Part shown: positions 51,789 through 61,491 of the stretch, one piece after another
How positions within the stretch are numbered: position 1 is the first letter of the stretch
Layout: each line of letters opens with the position of its first letter
Source of the DNA: Nitzschia sp. DOCU1
Taxonomy: Eukaryota > Bacillariophyta > Bacillariophyceae > Bacillariales > Bacillariaceae
NCBI GenBank assembly: GCA_951394045.1
Contig: OX595986.1
Coordinates: 1,364,001 to 1,428,000, forward strand
Reading direction: 5' to 3'
DNA length: 64,000 nt
The notes under the pieces: generated by a model
What the model was told of the DNA's origin: nothing
Databases searched by the model: none
What the model saw: only the letters and a program-made list of their open reading frames with translations
Made by a program: the position numbers and the translations under genes

Positions 51789-53969
51789 ATGAAACGAACC
51801 GTTGTCGTCCCCCGAATAAGTTACGTTCTCGTCGTGTGCCTTTCTTTGGTGGCAGGCTACGAAAATAAAACCAACTACCCATCGTCGGCATCGTCGTCTG
51901 GACTTTATTGGAACGACCTTTCCGTCCAAACTAGCGATGGAACGTTTCTGTTGCACAATTGTCACGGATTTATTCCAGATGGCCAAATGTGTGGGATACT
52001 TGGACCCAGCGGTGCGGGAAAGGTATGGTACCAATGGATGGAGTGGATAGTCTTCTCTTTTCACAGCCAGCCATCTCAACAAGTTGCTTTCGATTTTTTT
52101 GCATGTCCCGACTTGGCACCCGCTCATTAGTCCACGACTCTTTCGGCTCTGGGCGGAACAATTTCGCCCCAAAGTGGTCTACAAGTCAACGGGGACATTT
52201 TGTATTACAAGGCAGAAACTCAAACGGCAGAACATTTGCAGGTACAGGGCGGTCACGTTGCCTGGTTACAACAAAAGGATAGTTTCTTCAACATGCTTAC
52301 GGTGGAGGAAACCCTGGAACTTGCAGCGTTTTTGGAACTTCCACAATTCACAGAACGTCAACGAGTGCGACGAGTACGAAAAACGATGGAGTCGCTGGGT
52401 TTGGCGCGTTTAAAAGATAGGCGGATAGGAGACTCGGCGTTGCACCATGGATTGTCCGGAGGGGAAAAACGGAGATTATCGCTTGCATTGGAATTGCTGT
52501 CTTCACCCAAACTGTTTATTGGTGACGAACCTACTTCTGGTCTCGTAAGTTGTACCGATATCTCTGCGGTGGAGAATTTTTATTTTATTCCTTTGCTCAC
52601 AGAACGACATTGTTAGGATTCTACGCTGAGCGAAAAAGTGGTCAGGCTCATCAAAAAGCTGGTCAAAGAACGTGAAATCCCATGTATTCTTTCCCTCCAC
52701 CAGCCACGATCGTCCATTTGGCGTATGCTAGACTCGGTAGTTCTGCTGGCCCCAGGCGGGAGGGTATGTTACTTTGGATCCACTCGTGACGCAGTACCGT
52801 ATTTTGCAAAGCTGGGCTACAAATGCCCCGCGGAAACGAATCCAGCTGAATTTCTTCTCGATCTTGTATCCGTTGATTCCGAGGATCCTCGAGCAGCTGG
52901 CGAAGATGAAGCGAGAATCATGAAACTGGCAGCGGCATTTGCTGATATCCAGCACCGTTCTGTGGCGCGTATCCCAGAAAGCAGAGTGCACGACGACAAT
53001 GAGGATGCGGTCATGGCGGAGGAGAAGGCAAGAAATGGAGGTATCCACTTGCGACAGTTACAGCGGCTCGGACGGTTATTATTGAGATCGTGGCGACAGA
53101 ATATTCGAAACTATCGGGTCAATGTTTTGCGTCTCATGGTGTCGGCTGGTAACGCTTATCTTTTCACGAACATCTTCAAGTCCATCAAGAAAGGAATTTT
53201 CACGGCCAAATCTGTCGCGGACCGAACAGCGCTATTGACATTTGGGATCATCAATATGACCATGATGGCTTTGATGAAAACGATCGACCTCTTTGCCAAG
53301 GAAAAGCCGGTCGTTCGACGTGAACAGCAGCGGGGACAATATTCAAGCCTAGAATATCTTCTTTCCAAGTCCATCGCCGAAATGCCGCTGGATGCTGTTT
53401 TTGCTGCCATCTTCACATCGGTCTTAAAGGCAGCTAGTGGAATTCGAATTGGCTGGAAGGAGCTCACAGCCACCTTCTCGCTGATGACGATCAGTGGAGC
53501 TTCCCTTGGATTCGCGATTGGGGCGCTCAGTCCGACGGCAGAGATTGCAATGAGTGCTGGGGTACCGTTGATGGTACTTCTGATGAGTGTGGGTGTGATC
53601 AACCCAAGTGGTGTTGATCCTTCGGAGCCTCCGCCGGCCATTGTGGACGCTTTGAAGACTCTGAGTCCGATAGCACATGCGATCAAGGCAGTGTGCATTG
53701 CCGAGTATCGAGGAATGGAATTCCAAGACCCCAGTGGCGGGAAAAGGGGCTTCTTTGGAAGAGGCCGCAACCTGTTGCGCGATTTGCCAAAAATGGGAGC
53801 ATTGGCCCTTGTCCGAAACGGTGACCAGGTGCTTCAAGAACTTGGCTTGGGGAATGAGACATATGAAGGAGCGATGAAGCATTTGATCTTTTTGTCCGTG
53901 ACCAACCTCGTCATCAGCTGGATTGGCTTGAACATCCAAGCGTCGTCTGGTGGACCGAGTAAGCGATGA
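51789..53969 (+). CDS. ABCG (White-type) half transporter
   Basis: Three exons: 51789-52022, 52131-52544 and 52617-53969, with introns of 108 and 72 nt, giving 666 residues. The nucleotide-binding domain comes first, the ABCG order. Walker A is GPSGAGK|ST (split by intron 1 right after the Lys), the signature is LSGGEKRRL, and Walker B is LFIGDEPTSGLD (split by intron 2 before the Asp). The following HQPRSSIW is the switch His. The C-terminal half holds about six membrane segments, for example LLTFGIINMTMMALM and VPLMVLLMSVGVI. The first 25 residues are hydrophobic and could be a signal anchor. Half transporters act as dimers moving lipids or small hydrophobic molecules; the substrate is not deducible. 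Confidence 0.9.
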
Positions 53970-54687
53970 CATTCTGGCCACTCAGCGCGCGTCGACCAAG
54001 AGTGGGGGGCATTCACGCATGGTGGAACAAGGGACTTGGTGCCGTTCCCATCGGCAGCATTGGCCCCCGATGTTATCAAATCTCTCCTCGCCCGTAGAAT
54101 TTGTCGTCAGTTTGTGTGGCCTCGAGCTATCGATCCCACCGCGAAGGAAGGTTTTGTTGCCTTCCCCCTCCGCGCAGAAAGAAAATGGATCACCAGCCTG
54201 GGAGCATGATTACATCGAGCTCCCAAAGACTTTACTACCTTCGTGGCCAAAATATAGCGCGATTCCGTTAAGATTCGGGGTCAAGCAAAGTACTTGAAAT
54301 CTAGAGAGACAGCTCTACTTTTTTAAAGTGCTACACAACGAAATGCATCCCACAAGGAGAAAAAGCGGCGAGGAAGAAACGCATTTTTTGGACCGATACG
54401 ACTAAGTACGACCAAGTCGACTGTTGACCCAGATTGATTGATTGATTCGATTCCTTCCTTCATTCATTCAACCAGTGTCAAGATTTTCTCCGGGTTCCGG
54501 GGGACATCAGACCATCGGCGGCAAGACCACGCAAGAACAAAGCGAAGCGTCGAAAGGAACCCACCAACCTCGCCCTCATCTCAACAAAGTCGTCATCCTC
54601 ATCCGTTACGCATAGTACCAATACCACGATTCATTCTTCTCCCTCCTATCATACATTTCTTTGCATCAAAGGAACCGAGACTCTAAC
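53970..54687. other. Intergenic
   Basis: Upstream of the potassium channel gene. Contains a TTGATTGATTGATTCGATTCC repeat-like run near 54,433. No gene is supported. Confidence 0.45.
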
Positions 54688-56480
54688 ATGACCGAAGATA
54701 AGCTTTGCATCAAGGTAAAAGCAGAACCGGGCAAGGCCACCGTGGTTTCAAACAATGAAAATTATCCGATTGTCTTGTCTCCCACCGGTGACTCGCGGGC
54801 CAGTCGTACCGGGAACTCGATTCACATGTTGACAAGGTATGGAAGAAAGGAATCGAAAGGGAATATACTTGTTCAAACAATCTCTCACTTGTTCTCTTTC
54901 TTTCTATGCAGTACAGAACGAGGAGAGTCGGCGATTGAGCAGCTAGCAGAGAAAATCGAGACGCGACGCGCCAATCGAATCCACGTTCCCTTTGAGATTC
55001 GTAAGCTCTTTTTGACAACCTGCCGCGAGATTGCCAAAGACGAAGGCTGTGTAAACAAGATTAGTATCCCTGCCTTGTACAAGCTACGAGATGAATACAT
55101 TGCAAAAGTGGATGCCAAAGGATTCGCAGGGAATGAAAGATGGCAAGCCACTGGCAAGTTGTTTGGATACTGGGACCATGATGTTGCAATGGTCAAACTT
55201 CTAGAAGCTGCATGTAACTGGGTTGAAGAAGTCAATGATTCTTGGTTCTTCTTCCGGGATTTCAATTACTACAATACTGCAATCGCCCATCGTGTGCGAT
55301 TGTTTTCAAGTCCAGTGGTGGCGGCAATAGTGTATCTATTTCTCTTCTACCTGGGTAGTGCCATTTTATTTTGCCCCATTATGAAAGATGATGTCGTCTG
55401 TCCGAATCGAGATACGTACGAAGGGTGGTTGACTTCGGTATACTTTGCTTCCGTTACCATGGTAAGTAGATCGATTTGCCTGCCCCATCGAAACTTCGCC
55501 TCATTCTTCCACTTACACGATTTTTTAAAGTCCACTGTCGGCTATGGTGATGTCAATTTATCTGGTGGGGAAAGATGGAGGACGTTTATTGGGACGGCGT
55601 ACATGCTAGTAGCTATGGGAGTCGCGTACACAGTGTTCTCGACAGCAGCCAATGCCGCCTTGAGCGCAATCCAACTGGGCCAGGGTACCACCATACTCTT
55701 TCGACCGTTTGTCAAATACATTAACGTGGACGACGTCAGATTGCCTTTATACCAACGCGTCCGTCGCGTCGCCATGCTTCGCTTGGTCGAGTTGGCTGTT
55801 TGGTTTCTCCTTCTGAACTTGCTCGGCGTCGTTGTTGCACGCTACTTCGTTCGAACGTCCGACATTGAGACGCAACAATGGGATTGGATGACGACTCTTT
55901 ACTGGGGCGTCCAAACGACCACCACTATTGGTACGTAATACGATAAGAACCCGGAACAAATATTCTTTCGACAGATTCCTCTTGTTTTCACTTGAGTTGC
56001 CTTGCTCTACTGCCATGAAAAACGATACTAGGCTATGGTGATCTGGACATGCCGTTTGAATTACGTTGGTTTCAAATCTTTTTCACAACCTTTGGTACAG
56101 CCTTTGTAGGAGCTGTCTTTGGAGCCTTTGCAGGCCTCAAAGATGAGGTCACCGACATGCGACGATTCTATGCGTGGAAGAGGCGCGAAGTTTCCAAGCG
56201 TCTGATCGAAGAGATGCAAGCAGGATCGGACTCTGATGACAAGATTGATCAGTTTGAATTCATGGTCGGGTCGTTGCTGATGCTGAACAAGATTAGCAAG
56301 AGCGATGTGGAGCAGATTATGGATAAGTACCGCGAATTGACAGGAAGTAAGGGCTACATCGTTGCAGAGGACGCGGCCAATGATGGAGAGAAGAAGGCGG
56401 CGAGGGATGAGCTTGATACTACGTCAATTGAAGATGAAGATATCATACTGGAAATCGATGCACCAGATGGCGGATTGTAG
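54688..56480 (+). CDS. Two-pore-domain potassium channel
   Basis: Four exons: 54688-54836, 54912-55461, 55531-55930 and 56032-56480, with introns of 75, 69 and 101 nt, giving 515 residues. Two pore loops each carry a K+ filter: STVGYGD (just after intron 2) and TTTIGYGD (first Gly codon split by intron 3). They sit among four membrane helices: VAAIVYLFLFYLGSAILF, IGTAYMLVAMGVAYTVF, LAVWFLLLNLLGVVVARYF and FFTTFGTAFVGAVFGAF. This is the 2P/4TM layout of TPK/TWIK-type channels. The N-terminus (about 200 residues) has no recognised domain. The acidic C-terminus (SDSDDKIDQFEFMVG, then KISKSDVEQIM) has an EF-hand-like look, as in plant TPKs, but lacks a full loop. Confidence 0.9.
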
Positions 56481-56984
56481 AAAGCTGGCCCGCAAGATCG
56501 TTCCACATTTGCTTTCTTCTTCTTGAGAGGCTGTTTTACTGCGAGCTGCACTTTCCGCAGTACTACCGTACCAGGTCCACTCTAGCATATATATTGTACA
56601 TCCGGTAAATGCAATAAGAGCGACTATTGCTCTTATCCAATTCACTCATTCCTACTCGTAGTATGTCACCACAGTATTAGTCTAGTCACCCTCTATCCAA
56701 GAAGTCAAATTTTGAATGCATAGTACTGTAGGTGCAGTGCTCGGAGGGAGGACTGACGGGACAGTAGAGGTCCGTCGTTGTCCGGAACTGTGCATGACTG
56801 CATCGACCCGACTTTGGTCTTGGATCTGGATTCATTCAAAACCGCCGAAAAGACACAGCGCCATGCGTGCATCGACGATGACGGCGGCAATTGATTAATT
56901 TTCACCCACATCATACCCATTGGTTCCTTGGTAACTCTAACCTTGTTCGATCAAAAAGCATTATCTGCAGAAAGCTTGTAAACT
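56481..56984. other. Intergenic with a 3' hairpin
   Basis: Contains an 8-bp stem (ATAAGAGC at 56614-56621, GCTCTTAT at 56629-56636, 7-nt loop) about 130 bp after the channel stop codon. No gene seen. Confidence 0.45.
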
Positions 56985-58058
56985 ATGAATATGAAGAAAA
57001 CGAGTGGTGAAAGTGAACCTGAAACGACAGAGAATGGTGCCGTTCAGAGCGCGACGGGCAGTCATCCGGAAACAATGCCATCACCGAACAGACCCCGAAC
57101 CCGTCGATTTATCCAAGAAGAGGAGAGACTCAAAAGAGAAAAAGAAGCAAAAGAAAACGAACCTCGGAGATCGAGCAGGGATCACAATGTAAGTTTGTTC
57201 GCACTGTAGAAGTTCGTAGTTTCACCTATGTGCCAGGTTGACTCACAGTGTTCTTTGGCTGTCTGCGACTAGTGCATTCGCTTCAAAAGTTCGGAGGCTT
57301 TCCATCGAAAACTGAATAGCCTCTTCTTTGAACCTGCTTCCCGTACAAACTGGAAGTCAGTCGGCAGTAGTCGCTTGCATATTCGCCGGGTTCACAAATC
57401 GCCGCACATCTACGAGATCGACAACTTTCTAAGTGAGACGGAACTAGATTACTTTAGTCAGGTGATCACGAGTTGTTCCTTCCAGAAAAGTTTTGTTGAT
57501 AATATGGAGTTTGATGGCGAGGAGACTGCGGGACAAGCAGAAGGACCCAACCCCAAACGGAGGCGTCGAACAATCTTGGATACATCGCACCGGACAAGTA
57601 CATTTTTCGGATTCAAACATCGCGCTGATAGCACTATCCGGGCAATTGAACAGCGCACTGCTGACTTGCTTGGGTGCTGGGTTCACCAGATCGAGGGCTT
57701 GCAGCTTGTTCGTTACCTACCAGGGCAATTCTTCGGCGTACATCACGATCTTGGGGATCTTCTCTCTGATGACAGAGTGCTTTTGCCTCGGAAGCAATTT
57801 GCCATGAAACGACGTCTAGTCACCATTTTTGTATATTTGAACGACCTTGACAAAGACCAAGGAGGATGCACATACTTTCCAAAATGCGGTGGCTTGAGGG
57901 TGCGACCGAAGAGGGGCAAGGCGGTACTTTGGAGTAATATTACGGCGGACGGATATCCGGACCCCAACACTATCCATGCCGGCGAAGCGGTACACGCGAC
58001 CACCGGTGACAAGAACGTTGTCAAGTACGGCCTCAATGTCTGGATTACCGAAGAGTGA
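56985..58058 (+). CDS. Prolyl 4-hydroxylase-like 2OG-Fe(II) oxygenase
   Basis: Two exons, 56985-57188 and 57273-58058, with an 84-nt GTAAGT...CTAG intron, giving 329 residues. The 68-residue N-terminal exon is polar and basic (FIQEEERLKREKEAKEN). The catalytic domain begins with PHIYEIDNFLSETELDYF and has the iron ligands in VHHDLGD (HxD) and HAGEAV. VKYGLNVWI supplies the Lys that holds 2-oxoglutarate. TFFGFKHRAD and GCTYFPKCGGLRVRPKRGKA are typical of P4H family folds. No signal peptide, so it is probably not an ER collagen-type enzyme; a cytosolic or nuclear target protein is possible (inference). Confidence 0.85.
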
Positions 58059-58654
58059 CAGGTTAAGATGGACCATAGAAAGCCGTATAACGTAGTAGGC
58101 TAAGAACCCTAGAGCATCAGAAATATACTAGCGCGAACCTTCTCATCCGTTCTGTATGGAAAACTGGTTTAACAAACTTTCCTCTGCTCTGTTGCTGTTG
58201 CTACTGGCTAGTGTGCTGTGGCCATCTACTCAAGGTTATATACTATACCAAGAGAGTAGGATCCTTTCTCAGTGTACTGAGAGTGTCATAGCAAATCTGC
58301 GAAGGCCCCGTCGAGCAACATGCGATACCAGGTACGGAAGGTTCGCCCCCGCCATGGCGCGCGCAAGGGGGTTTCCCGTGGTCAGACCCGCCGTTGTTGT
58401 CATGGGTTTCTCCGGAAATATCCAATTATGATAGCCACGGACTTTTATCAAAGGACAAAAGATTTTCCGATTTAACCCTCCGTCCTCACTTTTCTCGTGG
58501 TTTTAGACATTGCCACCCCACAAGTCTTTCGTTGGCAGGAAGACAAAGCAGAAGGTCAAGGAGATCACATTGCCAAATCATCCATAGCACCTCATCCATC
58601 ACCCACACATTTCCAGCCGAGCAAGTACTCCTATTGATAGGAAAAGCCACAATA
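58059..58654. other. Intergenic with a short signal-peptide ORF
   Basis: An ATG at 58156 opens 91 codons with a clear hydrophobic leader (SALLLLLLASVLWPSTQG) and then low-quality sequence to 58431. The leader and the following ILYQESRILSQ loosely resemble the start of the next gene (LWSPVAAV, YIIGRSLQ). It could be a decayed duplicate of that 5' end or a small secreted protein; evidence is weak. Confidence 0.3.
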
Positions 58655-61351
58655 ATGACAGCAACAATATGCTTCTCCACTTCAACTTTGCTGGTTTTGA
58701 TCATGGTGTCGTTAATTTTGTGGTCTCCAGTTGCTGCAGTTCTTCCGTCACACGAAAGGTACATCATAGGGCGATCACTGCAAGCACTTGATCGGTATAA
58801 AGCTGGGGAGGCAGAAATACAATTTGCTGGGACCGTCGTTCAGTTAATTTTCCCAATGAATGATCAAGTTCCTGATGGTAGCGTATCCACACAACTCTTT
58901 AGCGACTCTGATTGCAGCGTTGATATTTCCGGAAACGACTACTTGGTGCCCACAATCATATACGACGATAACCCCAATCCAGATGGTACCAAAAACAGAC
59001 AGGTGACAATAAAATACGATATTGATCCCGAGGGAATCCAAAAATCAGATGTCTGGGTCCAGGACAGCAACGACCAATACTTTATGAATTTCTGTATGAG
59101 TGTGCAGTTGCATACAGGGGACGCTGAAACAACACAGGTAATGGGTACCCTAGAGACAGTTGTACGGTTAAAAGTGGATCTTGTTGGAGACTTTGGAGTC
59201 GCCGTTGATGTAATGTAAGTTGACTTCGACAGAGATATGATTCGTTTCAAAACATCAGTTGCTAATGATCCACACTTCGCCAGGCCAAATGATCCTAACA
59301 GCGAGTACGTCTTGCAAAAGTACTTTGTCGATGGATACTTATGCGACGATCAGCTTCAAGAAATCATTTACATGGTTCCTCTCGTGCAAGGATCTAAAGT
59401 ACGAGTTTGCGTTAAGCCCACCGACGATGCCTTGGCAGACGGCGTGTACATGAGAAGTGTAGATTCATTCACATACTACCGCGACAACCTCGCAACCGGA
59501 AATAGGATTAATCAAGTCGCCCTCAAAGATGGTGCAAGTGCAAACCTTCAATTGACGGAACACTTTTGTGAACGGGGATGGGAGATGTGCTACTTCGATA
59601 CACTTCTGAATGCCGATTTCTATTTCAAGGCCGGTCGCGTCTATGGATACGGTGAAGCGTGGTTGCAGGTACGTATACCCGGAGCTAATGTACCCGCGTC
59701 AATAAACTCGTCAAATGAATCTCATTTTCACTTGGTCCCAATGTGACAGTATGGAACTGGGTCGGCTCGAAAATTACAATTCGAAATCAAAGCTAGAACC
59801 GGTGCCAGGGGGTTAGAAGAGATCAACGGTGGGTTTGCAGGAGCGGCGCAATTCACATTGGACTTCTTGGTCAGTCCCGACGCAGAGTTTAAGTTCGGGG
59901 CCGTCGCCTATGAATGTGATAAACAGAACCGCAAAGTGAAGAACCCCGTTCCAAAACGCCTGGGCGAATCAATTCGAGTGTGTGTCACTCCCGACGAAAA
60001 GAGCAACGAGTATGGTATGACGATCAATCACATCGATTCTTGGAACTGGACGAGATCCGAGACGTCATCGTTTCAAGTTGCAGTTGAAGTCGGCGGGGCG
60101 CAGGCCAAGGACGACCTTACAATTTTGATGTGTGTTGAGGGGTCGACGCTGTGCATCTTTCGAACACAATACACCGAAGATTTCTACAAGAAAGACGGCA
60201 CTGTAAACGGAGTCGGCGATGTTGTCCTTCAGTTTGCGCCTATGGATTCGGAGCAATTCGACGAGATCAGCATTTCGAGGAGAGCTCGTAGGCATTTGGC
60301 TGGGTCGGGCGGCATGTCACGTCAACTTGAAGGAGCCGTCGCTGGGTCGGCATTGAGCAGGATTGCAGGTACAGCGAAGGTGAAAGTGGATACACCAGTC
60401 GCGAACTACAGACACGATCTTCCAGATGAATGCAAATACGAACAAACTGTTTCTGGGTGGTGGGAAGAAGAGCCGACAAATAAGAAATACACGTATATTG
60501 GGATCGCGGCAGGAGTCCTCACTGCGATTGCGAGTTCCCTATTGTGCTGCTGGCTTTTCCCCTGTCTCGCCAAACGAGACGAAGAAGAAGAAACCAAGAT
60601 TATCAAGGATGGTGCAGGGACGATCCAAGTCAATGTAGATATCAAATCAGCGAAAGAGGAATCAATTATTTCCAACCACACCAGCAAGACTAAATCTTCC
60701 AAATCACTTCACTACGCCTGTGATGATACAGAAGTTTCCGGAGATTCAGATGGCCACAGAAAACGGTCGTCAAGCAAGAGCAGGTTGGCCGTTCCCGATG
60801 GAACTGAGGATGGAACATTGGCCCGCAACGACGTTTGCTTCCAAGACAACTCGCATCCTGGTACCAAAAAACTAGCTAGGATCATTCGACGGTATCAACG
60901 AGATGCACCGGATGAGTCGTATGGGCCTCATGCCTACAGTATCATCAAGAAAGATCTTGGGGATATTAACTTTTTCATGATGGACGCGAAGCGGCGATGC
61001 GTCCAAGCCTCAAAGAAGGAAATTCGTGAGAGAATTGGGGAAATGTTTGAGCAAGCCAAAACAGGGACATTGCCGAGGTTAGAGAAGGCCAGAAGCCTCA
61101 ATGACCTCGAGAGTAACGTCGACGACGAGGAAAAACAACGTTCGCGACGACGCTCCAAGAGCAAAATCAAGAGATCTGGTAGCGCCAAAAGCCTCAATGA
61201 TCTTAGCCTCGACGACGGTGACGAAGAAGATAGGCGTTCACGCAAAAGATCCGTGAGTAGAGTGAAGCGGTCAGGAAGCTCAAAAAGCCTGAGGGATCTC
61301 GAAAGTGGCGATGAAAAGCCTCGCTCTCGTCGACGCTCCTTGCGTGGTTGA
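58655..61351 (+). CDS. Single-pass membrane protein with repeated extracellular domain and Ser/Arg-rich tail
   Basis: Three exons: 58655-59214, 59284-59668 and 59750-61351, with introns of 69 and 81 nt, giving 848 residues. A signal peptide (ICFSTSTLLVLIMVSLIL) comes first. The extracellular part (about 30-560) has at least two copies of a unit ending in a Cys pair and a Phe-Tyr/Gly segment: EHFCERGWEMCYFDTLLNADF ends GEAWLQYG; LIMC and STLCIFRTQYTEDF end GDVVLQFA. One helix follows (IGIAAGVLTAIASSLLCCWL, near 565), then a tail of about 260 residues. The tail carries three KSLNDL/KSLRDL-type repeats amid SRRRS and SRKRS phosphorylation-like sites. I do not recognise the family. It is a paralogue of the convergent gene at 61,492; function unknown. 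Confidence 0.75.
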
Positions 61352-61491
61352 TGAGAAGTTGGGCACAAACAACAATCTGACGAGAACTGCTATACTCTTG
61401 AATAGAACGATGAGGGTAGGCCTTCGTAGTAAACTGGATTTTCCTATGAATACTTGTTCATTCCAATATGCTCCCCGTAATAGAGACAAAA

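Noticed and set aside
51597..52172. 191-codon leftward frame over the start of the ABC transporter
   Set aside because: Antisense to a clear Walker A-coding exon and without domain features.
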